64,000 bases of DNA from a cyanobiont of Ornithocercus magnificus (GTDB taxonomy: Bacteria > Cyanobacteriota > Cyanobacteriia > PCC-6307 > Cyanobiaceae): the NCBI GenBank assembly GCA_007996965.1, contig BIMP01000001.1, positions 1,426,001 to 1,490,000 on the forward strand. Reading direction: 5' to 3'. Of this stretch, positions 28,774-38,265 are shown one piece after another (within the stretch, counting starts at the first letter, position 1; every line of letters starts with the position of its first letter). Below the pieces are notes generated by a model. The model worked only from the letters and a program-made list of their open reading frames with translations, did no database searches and was not told the DNA's origin. The position numbers and the translations under genes are program-made.

Positions 28774-28920
28774 CATATCATAGTTGACCTAGGTTAGCCT
28801 GAGATTTGAGCCTGTAACTATACCATGGTGCTTACTTTCAGATGCAGGGCACCAAGTTCTTGGAGTAGCACAAGGCAACATAATCACAGCGTCTATGTCT
28901 ATACTCTTAGAAAAAAGTCA

Positions 28921-29118
28921 ATGGCACGAAAGTATGGTGACGAAAAGCTTAAGGCAGTCCAGGATCTTAAAGAAACACTAGTCGTGCATCTTGAGGCGCT
29001 CTACCTCGACTGTTTTGAGAAACTTAATGATCTTGAGGTTGGTGAGGGTGAGGTTACACGGCTCACGCAGCTTTTCCTGCAGTCTCGAGATGCTGCTATT
29101 AGGCCACTGCAGGAATAG
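28921..29118 (+). CDS. small conserved hypothetical protein, helical
   Basis: A 65-residue protein from ATG 28921 (MARKYGDEKLKAVQDLKETL), highly charged and predicted to be almost entirely helical, with a leucine periodicity suggesting a coiled coil or helical hairpin. The upstream in-frame extension to 28825 is low in similarity to coding sequence and is left out. I regard it as a likely lineage-conserved small protein of marine picocyanobacteria but cannot name a family or function. Confidence 0.6.
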   Translation: MARKYGDEKLKAVQDLKETLVVHLEALYLDCFEKLNDLEVGEGEVTRLTQLFLQSRDAAIRPLQE

Positions 29119-29353
29119 AGATGGTCAATTCGTATGACCTGCAACTCAACTTGATCAGTTCTCTAGCAAGTCTGTCAGCATTCCTGGCTTACACAAGGCG
29201 TGAGTGTATGCAAATATAGGTTGTGAGTAAAAGTTTCATGACCTTATCTTTTCAAGGCATGTGTGGTCGACTAATGAGCTCTACTAATAGCAACAGGAGG
29301 TATTTGATCAGCATAGGCCACTGGCGAGCGACTAGCCCCAATCTTAAGATGAC

Positions 29354-30010
29354 TTAATTGCTATTGCTGGGATATTTGCCACTTCCAATGTGCCCATTTA
29401 CCGCTTTTACTACGGTGTTGGGTACTACGGTGTTGGGCTGAGCCTCTGTTAAGGTAGGAGGGATGGGAAATAACAACGCTATGCCAGCTGTGAGTATAAA
29501 TCCTCCTATCCCAGTTAAGGGAGCGGCAAAACGATGCAGTACCGGCACTCTCTCATCTAATTCGTGGCGATGCAAAGGGAGGCATGGAGGAGGTGACCAA
29601 CAAACCAAGATACGTGAATCTAAGCGGAGATTATCAAGGCAGCGCACTAAATCAGCAAGCTCTGCATCATCAAGAATAAGGCTTGATGGGTTAACGCCAA
29701 TGTTATTGATATTATTATAAATGTCTAGTCGATGTTTCTCACCATCTGGATAAATTCTTACTGGAGAAGAGCTACCACCAAATGGTGTGCGTATTCCAGA
29801 CAGACAGTAACGTGCATAAGAGAGTACACAAATCACCAAAGCTTCTAAATGCTCCCGCTCGCCCTTAACTTCAGGAGCCGCGACAAGCTGCAGTCGCCAG
29901 CTCAAGATAATGCCAATCACATCATCAGTCTGTCCAGCAGAGAGGTCAGGTAATCCGTCTACTAGGAGCCTTACAGAAGTCTGATCATAACGATAGCTAA
30001 GTTTAAGCAT
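29354..30010 (-). CDS. DUF4335 protein
   Basis: A 218-residue protein of the cyanobacterial DUF4335 family, recognised from its opening LSYRYDQTSVRLLVDGLPDL, and from LVCWSPPPCLPLHRHELDER-like text in the middle and a single hydrophobic segment near residues 170-186. The last 40 residues are low-complexity and contain a duplicated PNTVV, produced by a 15-base tandem repeat. In cyanobacterial genomes DUF4335 typically follows DUF3038, exactly as here (9-base gap), so the two products probably act together. Function unknown. Confidence 0.82.
   Translation of the reverse strand: MLKLSYRYDQTSVRLLVDGLPDLSAGQTDDVIGIILSWRLQLVAAPEVKGEREHLEALVICVLSYARYCLSGIRTPFGGSSSPVRIYPDGEKHRLDIYNNINNIGVNPSSLILDDAELADLVRCLDNLRLDSRILVCWSPPPCLPLHRHELDERVPVLHRFAAPLTGIGGFILTAGIALLFPIPPTLTEAQPNTVVPNTVVKAVNGHIGSGKYPSNSN
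29408..29437. repeat. 15-base perfect tandem duplication
   Basis: The unit TACTACGGTGTTGGG occurs twice in direct succession (29408-29422 and 29423-29437), within the DUF4335 gene near its 3' end. Because 15 is a multiple of three it keeps the frame and duplicates five residues (PNTVV) in the protein's low-complexity tail. Confidence 0.95.
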
Positions 30011-30019
30011 AGCAGCTAG

Positions 30020-30649
30020 TCATAAAGTCGAGTCCAAAAGACTGGCGCGTAGCCTATCGATACCAGCAGGGCCAGCAGCAAGCGCGAGAGTGCAGATGAG
30101 CTGACGTCGTATCCTAGGACCATCTGCAGTACTGAGTAGACGCCGGACAGCACCACGGCGAAGATTCATCCGCTCCTCAATCAAGTCACGCAATCGTTGT
30201 TCTAGAAGCCTCCAGCGCTGACGAGTAAGTTGCTCTGGTTCATGGGTAGAAAGTAGCTGATGCAAGAGAGGGTAGAGTCGCTCGGCCATCATGCAAAGGA
30301 GACGCAGTAACGAATTGCTCTCTTCTGTACTAAGCATTCCTCGCCGCGTGGTTCGGCGCAGGGGGTTGTGGCAGCGTCGCTTCCATAGCTCAACACGGTT
30401 GGGAAATAGTTTTTGTAGGCCGAGCTGTTGTACATTCCAAAGCATAGCCTCGCCACCATTTAAATCTAGTGACTCAATGGTGAGTAGCAGTAAGTCAAGA
30501 CGTTCGAGACCTCGTCGGCTAAGGATACCTGCTGACTCACTGCACTTCAATGAGCTGCTATGGGATTTGCTGTCCATGGCAACAGTGCTGCCAAGCTCAG
30601 TTTTTAGTATTAGTCCTTGGTCAGTCTCCACGGGTGCTCGAGTTACCAT
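30020..30649 (-). CDS. DUF3038 protein
   Basis: A 209-residue soluble, mainly helical protein of the cyanobacterial DUF3038 family. Conserved parts are LDLLLLTIESLDLNGGEAML, VELWKRRCHNPLRR and the C-terminal LICTLALAAGPAGIDRLRAS. It is rich in Arg and Leu. It lies directly upstream of DUF4335 on the same strand, the usual pairing. Function unknown. Confidence 0.82.
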   Translation of the reverse strand: MVTRAPVETDQGLILKTELGSTVAMDSKSHSSSLKCSESAGILSRRGLERLDLLLLTIESLDLNGGEAMLWNVQQLGLQKLFPNRVELWKRRCHNPLRRTTRRGMLSTEESNSLLRLLCMMAERLYPLLHQLLSTHEPEQLTRQRWRLLEQRLRDLIEERMNLRRGAVRRLLSTADGPRIRRQLICTLALAAGPAGIDRLRASLLDSTL

Positions 30650-30718
30650 TAAGTTCAGGAATCTTCATCCTACTTAATTAAACCGCTGCTCCGCCATTCC
30701 TAAGGTCGATAGTATCAG

Positions 30719-30832
30719 CTAGTGGGAATTTATGGGTTCTGGCCTTAGCCTAGGCATTGGACCATAAATTGGCAATAGTTCTTGAGTTAGGGCAGTAGCG
30801 GCAGTAGATTGCTTGGTAATGGGTTTATTCAT
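30719..30832 (-). CDS. possible 37-residue small protein
   Basis: A short minus-strand frame, ATG at 30832, between the DUF2949 and DUF3038 genes. It reads MNKPITKQSTAATALTQEL, then a proline-rich tail (LPIYGPMPRLRPEP). There is no membrane segment and no clear ribosome-binding site. Orientation agrees with both neighbours. It may be a real micro-protein or chance; composition alone cannot decide. Confidence 0.3.
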   Translation of the reverse strand: MNKPITKQSTAATALTQELLPIYGPMPRLRPEPINSH

Positions 30833-30844
30833 ATAAGCTTCTTG

Positions 30845-31054
30845 TTACTGAGTAGATTCCCAGTCGAGCACTTGCTCGTATTGACTTAGGCTCAAGAGCC
30901 CAAAGCTCCAAAGGATTATAGGGAGTGGAGCTTGTTCAAGTCTTGCCTGACGTAGGCCGAGGTTTAGGGCATTGTCACTGAGACCAAGATGTTGCCGCAG
31001 GAACGTTAGTAGCTGTGGGAATGTTGTTGGTTGTGGATGACTGCTGATGACCAT
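30845..31054 (-). CDS. DUF2949 protein
   Basis: A 69-residue protein that matches the small cyanobacterial DUF2949 family closely: FLRQHLGLSDNALNLGLRQ, EQAPLPIILWSFGLLSLSQY and a final VLDWE. The start ATG at 31054 abuts the stop of the UbiH-like gene, so translation is probably coupled. No function is known for the family. Confidence 0.85.
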   Translation of the reverse strand: MVISSHPQPTTFPQLLTFLRQHLGLSDNALNLGLRQARLEQAPLPIILWSFGLLSLSQYEQVLDWESTQ

Positions 31055-32245
31055 TTAGATAGAGGTTTGTCTCATTGAACTTGGCAGCAAGTGGCCAAGT
31101 GTTAACGGCCCATCACTCATGCTCTGCAAGGCTAGGCGACGGGCCCAGGATTGCTGTTTAAGAAGTCGAAGTGGTATGCTTCGCACAATCTTAGGAAGAA
31201 GCCTTCGACTAGAAAATAGTCGAACAAGCAAGTCAGTTACTAAGCCTACTAGTACCAGATCTGGCAAGCGCCGTAGACTATAAGCTCGTCCAAGATGCTG
31301 TAGAGACAAGGAACCACGGGTGATGGAGGCGAAGAGACTGTCCAACTCTGCTACATCCCGCCAGCAGAGATTAAGTCCTTGCCCACCAACAGGATGACAC
31401 CGATGACCAGACTCACCAACAAGCAGGCGGGGTCCGCTGTGCAGACGTGGGGCAAGGTTAAGCTCGAGGGGGAAAATCCCAGGACAATCTAGGAGGCGCT
31501 CAGGTTCAAGGCCATTTGGCAGTGCTGTGGCGAGCTCATCGAGCAGATGAGATGGTGTCATAGCGGCAAGATCGCGGCAACGCTTTAGCGGGGCAGTCCA
31601 GACAATTTGGAAAGCAGCACCTCCTAGTGGAAGGACTGCAAAGGGACCTTCGTCGCGGAACAGCTCGTGTGCTAAGTCAGGTGGACACCCGCGTAGTAAG
31701 ACCTTAATAGTTAAGCAGCCCTGTCGATATTGATGCTGTAGTAACGGTAGTTGCCAGTCGTGACGGAGCTGGGATTTTGGACCATCCGCAGCAATGTCAA
31801 CCATCCCTGGACTGTTGCTAGAGGAGGCAGGAAAAGCACCAGGGTCATAACCAAGGTGGAGTTGGAGTGATGACGCAGCAGCAAGTTGGCGAAATAGGCA
31901 GCTCATCAGAGCCTTGTGATCAAGGATCCAGCCAACTGCCTCACTGTGGCGATTGTGTGGCGGCAGGTCGTTGACATCAAACCAAACAGTACTGCGGAGA
32001 CGACGGTCCTCAAGTCTGAGACGGCGGAAGGGAATCAGATCTCCTTGAAGATCCTGCCACAGACTCAATCGCTCTAGAAGGCGGCGACTGGAGTGCGTCA
32101 GGGCGTAGGCACGACTCCTCGCAAGAAGATCTTCCATAGGGCGAGGGTCTTGCAGGGAGACATTTAAGCCACGGCGCCCGAGACATAATGCTGCCATGGC
32201 ACCTGTAGGACCGGCGCCATGGATGGTAATTGTAGTGATGTCCAG
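31055..32245 (-). CDS. UbiH-like FAD-dependent monooxygenase with no usual start codon
   Basis: A flavin hydroxylase of the UbiH/Coq6 type. The dinucleotide-binding motif HGAGPTGAMAALCLGRRGL lies at 32165-32221, and the second FAD motif is GPRLLVGESGHRCHPVGGQG in the C-terminal half, with the conserved DxxH-like Gly-rich tail region. The first ATG in the frame is at 32197, inside the FAD motif, and would delete its first glycines. Between it and the upstream in-frame stop at 32261-32263 there is no ATG, GTG or TTG; the CTG at 32243-32245 is the start proposed here, 11 bases after the HLIP stop. Substrate unknown; quinone or carotenoid-like hydroxylation is possible. About 396 residues. Confidence 0.75.
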   Translation of the reverse strand: MDITTITIHGAGPTGAMAALCLGRRGLNVSLQDPRPMEDLLARSRAYALTHSSRRLLERLSLWQDLQGDLIPFRRLRLEDRRLRSTVWFDVNDLPPHNRHSEAVGWILDHKALMSCLFRQLAAASSLQLHLGYDPGAFPASSSNSPGMVDIAADGPKSQLRHDWQLPLLQHQYRQGCLTIKVLLRGCPPDLAHELFRDEGPFAVLPLGGAAFQIVWTAPLKRCRDLAAMTPSHLLDELATALPNGLEPERLLDCPGIFPLELNLAPRLHSGPRLLVGESGHRCHPVGGQGLNLCWRDVAELDSLFASITRGSLSLQHLGRAYSLRRLPDLVLVGLVTDLLVRLFSSRRLLPKIVRSIPLRLLKQQSWARRLALQSMSDGPLTLGHLLPSSMRQTSI

Positions 32246-32255
32246 TGTTATGAGC

Positions 32256-32507
32256 TCAGCCTAAACCAAGAAGGCCCTTTGTGAAAGCTTCACCGCCGAG
32301 AGCGTATTCAGTAATGAGAAGGGACACAAAGCCAAGCATTGCCATGCGGCCGTTGAGTTTTTCGGCACGCTCGTGGAAGCCCCAGCCACGCTCAGTCTCG
32401 ACGACTTCCATGCGGGGTTCAGTTGCAAAAGCATTGAGACGACCGCCGTCCTCAGTAGTAACGGTGGCGCCACGGATAACCTGAGGTGAGGTTGCTGAAG
32501 AGGACAT
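32256..32507 (-). CDS. hli: high-light-inducible protein (HLIP)
   Basis: An 83-residue one-helix protein of the chlorophyll a/b-binding-like family, from ATG 32507. The helix [19 protein letters not shown] carries the ExxNGRxAMxGF chlorophyll-binding motif, with Glu and Asn as ligands. HLIPs bind chlorophyll and carotenoid and protect photosystem II assembly under light stress. An in-frame upstream ATG at 32579 would add 24 unlikely residues. The UbiH-like gene follows at once, so the two may share a transcript. Confidence 0.92.
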   Translation of the reverse strand: MSSSATSPQVIRGATVTTEDGGRLNAFATEPRMEVVETERGWGFHERAEKLNGRMAMLGFVSLLITEYALGGEAFTKGLLGLG

Positions 32508-32582
32508 AAGAGCTGAAAAATCTTGTGCCAAGTGTAAACCACTATTAAGAACTTTTGCAAAGCATTGCCCGGTTTCCAATGC

Positions 32583-33239
32583 TTAGCGGACTGGTAGCTT
32601 CAATCGCAGACCGCAGAGTTCCTCAAATGCTGGCTTTAGAAGGTAAGGGTAGTCGCCAACCCACATGCGTAGCCTCGGAATCCAAGCATCGCTGAGAGCA
32701 GAGACATGCATGAAGTCTTTGCGCTCGCTAAACACAAGGCAACGGATTAGCATCCCCGGCTGAATACTGCTGTGGCGCTTCTCCATTGGGAATTGAAGAG
32801 ATGCCAAATCACCCTCTTCATCAGCTAGCTCAAGGATCATCCAGGTGCGCCTATTCTCAATAAGCTCGAGTTCCCCTTGTTGGTTGGCCTGCTCACGCCG
32901 ACTCTCGATCTTGTCACGTATGTAAAGGTCAGCAACTTCACCTTCGAATATTGCAGCTGCAGGGTAGCGGCGCAATAAGGCGTTGCGGCGTGCCGCCTCA
33001 ACAATCGGACCCCAAAGAATATAAAGGAGCGAAATGACGCCAATTACCAACCAGATTGAACTCCAGCGGCTAGCTATCTGACTCTGGCTAATGAGAAGAG
33101 TGATTGCTCCGCCAATTGTGGCAATCAGGAGGCGCTGAAGGGTATTCCTCAGGTCTCCAAATGTATAGAGAAACTGTGTGCCAGTAGCTACAGCAGGAAT
33201 AAGACGCTGCAGTTCTCCAGGACGCAGGGGTATGAGCAC
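32583..33239 (-). CDS. conserved cyanobacterial membrane protein
   Basis: A 218-residue protein with two adjacent hydrophobic segments (about residues 37-52 and 60-78), then a long soluble domain containing LRRYPAAAIFEGEVADLYIR and GMLIRCLVFSERKDFMHVSA. Homologues in cyanobacterial databases are often labelled phosphate ABC transporter permease, but I see no permease coupling loop here, so that name should not be trusted. It is probably membrane-anchored with its soluble domain in the cytoplasm. It lies 10 bases downstream of dapB on the same strand. Confidence 0.7.
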   Translation of the reverse strand: MLIPLRPGELQRLIPAVATGTQFLYTFGDLRNTLQRLLIATIGGAITLLISQSQIASRWSSIWLVIGVISLLYILWGPIVEAARRNALLRRYPAAAIFEGEVADLYIRDKIESRREQANQQGELELIENRRTWMILELADEEGDLASLQFPMEKRHSSIQPGMLIRCLVFSERKDFMHVSALSDAWIPRLRMWVGDYPYLLKPAFEELCGLRLKLPVR

Positions 33240-33249
33240 GTCTAACGGA

Positions 33250-34131
33250 TTAGTTATGCACCTGAGGCCAGTAGATAAGGCGCTCTAGTCCATAAACTAG
33301 GGTCTGGAGCTGTCGAACGCGCCGCACAGTTAGTAAAACACCTGGCATGTATGATGACCTATCAATCGTGTCATGTCGCAGGGTGTAAGTCTCGCCGGGT
33401 GCCCCAAATATCACCTCTTGATGGGCTACAAGACCAGGTAAGCGTAACGAGTGAATTCTCAAGCCACTTGACCTCTTGCCACCTCGACAGCCTGCTAAGA
33501 AATTTTGTTCATCTACCACCTCTTGGTTGAATGCTTGCCCAAGCTCTTCCATTAGCTCTGCCGTCTTAACACAGGTACTGCTGGGTGCATCCGCTTTACG
33601 ATTGTGGTGCAGCTCAGTAAGCTCAGCATGTTTGTAGAAGCGGGCTGCTGCTGCTGCTGCCTGTTGTAATAGCACCATGCCTACGGAAAAGTTGGGGATA
33701 ATTGCACCTCCCACTGAGGCTTTACCTGCAAAATCAGTTAGATCCTTCAGTTGCTCTGGAGAAAGACCGGTGGTACCTATCACAGGGTGAATGCCATAAG
33801 CAATGGCAGCTCGGGTATGCTCGTAAACAACTGAGGGGTGAGTAAAGTCAATTAGTACAGCACCGTCTCCGCGACCACCGTGCCTGACAGCTTGACCTGC
33901 TTGACAGAGACATCCTTCGAAGTCCGAGGTGATAGCGATCTCAAGAGCACCAATGCCCAGTTCAATTCCTATATCAGTTCCCTCCTTTTTTGGCGTGGCG
34001 TCGACAGCTCCAAGGAGATGGCAGTCCTTCGCGCTAGATACTGCTCGAATCACCTCAGCTCCCATACGCCCAAGAGCTCCAGCTACGACTACAGGAATTG
34101 ATCCGGCTTGGGGTGTGGTATCAACGCTCAT
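33250..34131 (-). CDS. dapB: 4-hydroxy-tetrahydrodipicolinate reductase
   Basis: DapB reduces tetrahydrodipicolinate precursor with NAD(P)H in the lysine/diaminopimelate pathway. It has 293 residues. The nucleotide-binding loop is VVVAGALGRMGAEVIRAV, the dinucleotide region continues with DFTHPSVVYEH and GTTGLSPEQL, and the active site is ELHHNRKADAPSSTC, with the catalytic His and Lys. In most DapB proteins the last part reads DAPSGTA; here the loop glycine that contacts the substrate is Ser. The gene is otherwise complete. It diverges from chlH. Confidence 0.94.
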   Translation of the reverse strand: MSVDTTPQAGSIPVVVAGALGRMGAEVIRAVSSAKDCHLLGAVDATPKKEGTDIGIELGIGALEIAITSDFEGCLCQAGQAVRHGGRGDGAVLIDFTHPSVVYEHTRAAIAYGIHPVIGTTGLSPEQLKDLTDFAGKASVGGAIIPNFSVGMVLLQQAAAAAARFYKHAELTELHHNRKADAPSSTCVKTAELMEELGQAFNQEVVDEQNFLAGCRGGKRSSGLRIHSLRLPGLVAHQEVIFGAPGETYTLRHDTIDRSSYMPGVLLTVRRVRQLQTLVYGLERLIYWPQVHN

Positions 34132-34248
34132 AACAACCTGGACAGATGTGGTTGAGCCTATGGGCGGCTACATGAATAAGAATCTCAGACGTCCACACAT
34201 TGGTCGTCATGGCTTCGTAAGCTCCTTCACATTCCGCAAAGTCAGCAG

Positions 34249-37200
34249 ATGTTCACGCAGGTTCGCTCTGCAGATCGCCGCGTTGCTCCTGCCGAGAACA
34301 ATGCTCACAGTGCAGTCATGAAAGCTGTGTATGTGGTGCTCGAGCCTCAGTACCAGAACGCACTTTCTCAAGCAGCCAGGTGCGTGAATGCTCAGAATGG
34401 CCCTCTAGGTATTGAGCTATGTGGTTACCTAATCGAAGAGCTACGTGATCCGGATAACTATGCGGGCTTTCAGGCTGACATTGCAGAAGCCGATGTGTTC
34501 ATCGGCTCACTGATATTCATTGAGGATCTAGCCCAGAAAGTAGTCGACTCTGTAACTCCACACAGGGAGAGACTCAAGGCTGCTGTCATCTTCCCCTCAA
34601 TGCCTGAAGTCATGAGGCTCAACAAGCTGGGCAGCTTCTCAATGGCACAGCTTGGGCAAAGCAAGAGTGCTATCGCCGGCTTCATGAAGAAGAGGAAAGA
34701 GGCAGGCGGCGCTGGTTTTCAGGACGCCATGCTCAAGCTGCTAAACACCCTGCCAACGGTCCTGAAATACTTGCCAGTCGAGAAGGCTCAAGACGCTCGC
34801 GCTTTCATGCTTAGTTTCCAGTATTGGCTTGGAGGAACACCGGATAACCTGCGCAACTTCCTGCTGATGCTGGCAGATAAGTATGTTTTCCCTGCTGGGG
34901 ATTCTGCTATGCGGCCCCAGCTAGATGTAGCTGATCCAGAGGTTTTCCCTGATCTTGGAATTTGGCATCCACTGGCACCGTCGATGTTTGAAGACGTTAG
35001 GGAATACCTGAACTGGTTGACTAGTAGAGACGACCTTAGTGAGACTTGCCAAGGCGGGCCAATGATAGGGCTTGTGCTACAGCGCAGTCACATTGTCACT
35101 GGTGATGATGCTCACTACGTTGCGGTGATTCAGGAACTCGAATATCGTGGAGCTCTCGTTATCCCGATCTTCTGCGGTGGTCTGGATTTCTCAAAGCCTG
35201 TCAATGCATTTTTTTACGATCCACTAAATCCTGCAGAACCCCTTGTAGATGGTGTGGTTTCACTGACTGGCTTTGCACTTGTTGGCGGTCCTGCACGTCA
35301 AGACCACCCCAAAGCAGTTGAGGCACTAACACGGTTGAATCGTCCTTATATGGTTGCTCTGCCACTGGTATTTCAGACAACTCAAGAATGGCAAGAGAGC
35401 GACCTAGGCCTTCATCCAGTTCAAGTGGCTCTCCAAATTGCCATCCCTGAGTTAGATGGAGCAATCGAGCCAATTGTACTTTCTGGGCGTGATGATGCCA
35501 CTGGTAAAGCTCATACTCTTCAGGACCGTGTTGATGCTATCGCTGAGCGCGCGATCCGTTGGTCATCTCTACGAATCAAACCAAGATCTCAGAAAAGACT
35601 AGCAATTACCGTATTCAGCTTTCCACCAGATAAGGGAAATGTCGGCACGGCAGCATATCTCGATGTGTTTGGGTCAATCTACCGCGTGCTTGAAGAGTTG
35701 AAACTACGTGGCTATAAAGTTCAAAATCTCCCCATCAATGCTAAGAGCTTGATGGAGGCTGTAATCAATGATCCGGAAGCTCTACAAGGGGCTCCAGAGT
35801 TGGCAGTCGCACACCGGATGAGCGTAGAGGAGTATGAACGTCTGACTCCCTACTCAGGACGGCTTGAGGAAAACTGGGGCAAACCGCCAGGAAATCTCAA
35901 TAGTGATGGCCAGAATCTCCTCATCTACGGCAGACACTTCGGCAACATCTTCATAGGTGTTCAGCCAACCTTCGGTTATGAAGGGGACCCAATGCGCTTG
36001 CTCTATTCTCGAAGCGCTAGCCCTCATCACGGCTTCTCTGCTTACTACACCTACCTTGAAAAGATTTGGAAGGCAGATGCTGTATTACATTTTGGCACGC
36101 ATGGCTCTCTCGAATTTATGCCAGGCAAGCAGATGGGCATGAGCGAGACTTGCTATCCTGATTCCCTTATTGGCTCACTTCCTAACCTATATTACTATGC
36201 TGCCAATAATCCATCAGAAGCAACAATTGCTAAGCGTCGGGGTTATGCCTCTACCATTAGTTATCTTACTCCTCCGGCTGAGAATGCTGGCTTATACAAG
36301 GGCCTAAAAGAGCTGAGCGAACTCGTCGGATCTTATCAACAGTTACGTGAGGGCAGCCGTGGTATTCAGATCGTTAACACTATCATCGAGACGGCAAGAC
36401 AGTGTAATCTGGATAAGGATGTAGACCTCCCTCCTGCTGGCGAGGACTCAGCTTCTGATCTTAACCTCGGAAGCCGTGATGCCCTTGTAGGGGCAGTTTA
36501 CCGGCAATTGATGGAGATAGAGAGTCGTCTACTACCCTGTGGACTCCATACTATTGGTAAGCCGCCTACCGCAGAGGAAGCCATTGCCACGCTGGTAAAC
36601 ATCGCCGCGCTCGAGCGTGAGGAAGATGGTTTACGCTCCTTGCCTGGTCTCCTTGCTGAGGCGGTGGGGCGCAGCATAGAAGATGTCTATACAGGTAACG
36701 ATGAAGGTGCACTTACCAGCGTAGAACTTAACCGCCGCATCACTGAAACTAGTCGATTGGCCGTTAGTGCTATGGTGCGCTCATTGACTGGCCGTGATGG
36801 GCGAGTTAACTTGCGCAACAGCCTTGGATGGTTTTACGGGTTACTAAGTAAGTTTAACATTCAGGTGCCTTCTCCTTGGCTTAGAGCTTGTTGTGCTGCT
36901 GGCTTCATATCAGTTGACTCAAAGCAACTAGACAAGCTCTTTGCCTATCTCCGCTTCTGCTTGGAACAAATCTGCGCTGACATGGAGATGGAGAGCTTGC
37001 TAAAAGCCCTCGACGGCGAGTACATACTTCCTGGTCCTGGGGGAGACCCAATTCGTAACCCTGGAGTACTCCCCAGTGGCAAGAATATCCATGCGCTAGA
37101 CCCTCAAGCGATTCCTACTCGAGCTGCTGTTGCCGCAGCTAAAAGCATTGTTGATAAACTTATCGAACGGCAACGCGCCGAGCGTGGAATGTGGCCAGAG

Positions 37201-38265
37201 ACTATTGCTTGTGTTCTCTGGGGAACAGACAACATCAAAACTTATGGGGAGTCGTTAGCACAAATTCTCTGGTTTGTAGGTGTGCGCCCTATGCCAGATT
37301 CTGTCGGGCGAGTTAATAAACTCGAGCTCATCTCCCTCAAAGAACTTGGCCGGCCTAGAATTGATGTGGTGGTGAATTGCTCTGGGGTATTTCGTGACTT
37401 GTTCATTAACCAGATGGCCTTGATTGATCAGGCTGTAAAGATGGCAGCTGAGGCAGCTGAGCCAATCGAGCAAAATTTTGTGCGTAAGCATGCGCTCGAG
37501 CAGGCAGAATTGCAAAGCGTGACCTTGCGTGATGCAGCCTGCCGAGTCTTCTCGAATGCAAGCGGCAGTTATAGCTCTAATGTCAACTTAGCGGTCGAGA
37601 ATAGTAGCTGGGAGGAAGAGAGTGAGCTTCAGGAGATGTATCTCTCTCGCAAGACCTTTGCATTCAACGCCGATAACCCTGGCAGAATGAACCAGAACCG
37701 TGAGGTATTTGAATCAGTAATGAAGACAGCGGACGTAACTTTTCAAAATTTAGACTCAGCTGAAATTTCTCTTACCGATGTCAGCCATTACTTCGACTCT
37801 GATCCTACTAACCTAATTAAGAGCCTGCGCGATGATGGCAAAGCTCCTACTAGTTACATTGCTGACACTACTACTGCTAATGCTCAGGTCCGGTCTCTAA
37901 GTGAAACTATTCGCTTAGACTCTAGGACAAAATTACTTAATCCAAAGTGGTATGAAGGTATGCTGAGCTCAGGCTATGAGGGTGTACGGGAAGTAGCCAA
38001 ACGCCTCAATTTCACCCTTGGCTGGAGTGCCACCTCTAATCAAGTGGATAACTTCGTCTACGAGGAGGCAAATGAAACATTTATCAACGACCCGGAGATG
38101 CGCAAGCGTCTGCTAGATTTAAATCCTCACAGTTTCCGTCGTATTGTTGGAACCTTGCTCGAGGTCAATGGTCGTGGTTATTGGGAAACCTCTGATGAAA
38201 ATGTCCAGCAACTCCAGGATTTATATCAAGAGGCAGAAGACCGCATCGAGGGAGTCGTTGTCTGA
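34249..38265 (+). CDS. chlH: magnesium chelatase subunit H
   Basis: ChlH is the large porphyrin-binding subunit of Mg-chelatase, which inserts Mg into protoporphyrin IX at the branch point to chlorophyll. The protein has 1338 residues, normal for the family. The start [16 protein letters not shown] is that of marine Synechococcus ChlH. Typical segments include [77 protein letters not shown] and [16 protein letters not shown]. No disruption is seen. Its 3' end overlaps convergent folP by 40 bases. ChlD and ChlI are not in the window. Confidence 0.98.
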   Translation: MFTQVRSADRRVAPAENNAHSAVMKAVYVVLEPQYQNALSQAARCVNAQNGPLGIELCGYLIEELRDPDNYAGFQADIAEADVFIGSLIFIEDLAQKVVDSVTPHRERLKAAVIFPSMPEVMRLNKLGSFSMAQLGQSKSAIAGFMKKRKEAGGAGFQDAMLKLLNTLPTVLKYLPVEKAQDARAFMLSFQYWLGGTPDNLRNFLLMLADKYVFPAGDSAMRPQLDVADPEVFPDLGIWHPLAPSMFEDVREYLNWLTSRDDLSETCQGGPMIGLVLQRSHIVTGDDAHYVAVIQELEYRGALVIPIFCGGLDFSKPVNAFFYDPLNPAEPLVDGVVSLTGFALVGGPARQDHPKAVEALTRLNRPYMVALPLVFQTTQEWQESDLGLHPVQVALQIAIPELDGAIEPIVLSGRDDATGKAHTLQDRVDAIAERAIRWSSLRIKPRSQKRLAITVFSFPPDKGNVGTAAYLDVFGSIYRVLEELKLRGYKVQNLPINAKSLMEAVINDPEALQGAPELAVAHRMSVEEYERLTPYSGRLEENWGKPPGNLNSDGQNLLIYGRHFGNIFIGVQPTFGYEGDPMRLLYSRSASPHHGFSAYYTYLEKIWKADAVLHFGTHGSLEFMPGKQMGMSETCYPDSLIGSLPNLYYYAANNPSEATIAKRRGYASTISYLTPPAENAGLYKGLKELSELVGSYQQLREGSRGIQIVNTIIETARQCNLDKDVDLPPAGEDSASDLNLGSRDALVGAVYRQLMEIESRLLPCGLHTIGKPPTAEEAIATLVNIAALEREEDGLRSLPGLLAEAVGRSIEDVYTGNDEGALTSVELNRRITETSRLAVSAMVRSLTGRDGRVNLRNSLGWFYGLLSKFNIQVPSPWLRACCAAGFISVDSKQLDKLFAYLRFCLEQICADMEMESLLKALDGEYILPGPGGDPIRNPGVLPSGKNIHALDPQAIPTRAAVAAAKSIVDKLIERQRAERGMWPETIACVLWGTDNIKTYGESLAQILWFVGVRPMPDSVGRVNKLELISLKELGRPRIDVVVNCSGVFRDLFINQMALIDQAVKMAAEAAEPIEQNFVRKHALEQAELQSVTLRDAACRVFSNASGSYSSNVNLAVENSSWEEESELQEMYLSRKTFAFNADNPGRMNQNREVFESVMKTADVTFQNLDSAEISLTDVSHYFDSDPTNLIKSLRDDGKAPTSYIADTTTANAQVRSLSETIRLDSRTKLLNPKWYEGMLSSGYEGVREVAKRLNFTLGWSATSNQVDNFVYEEANETFINDPEMRKRLLDLNPHSFRRIVGTLLEVNGRGYWETSDENVQQLQDLYQEAEDRIEGVVV

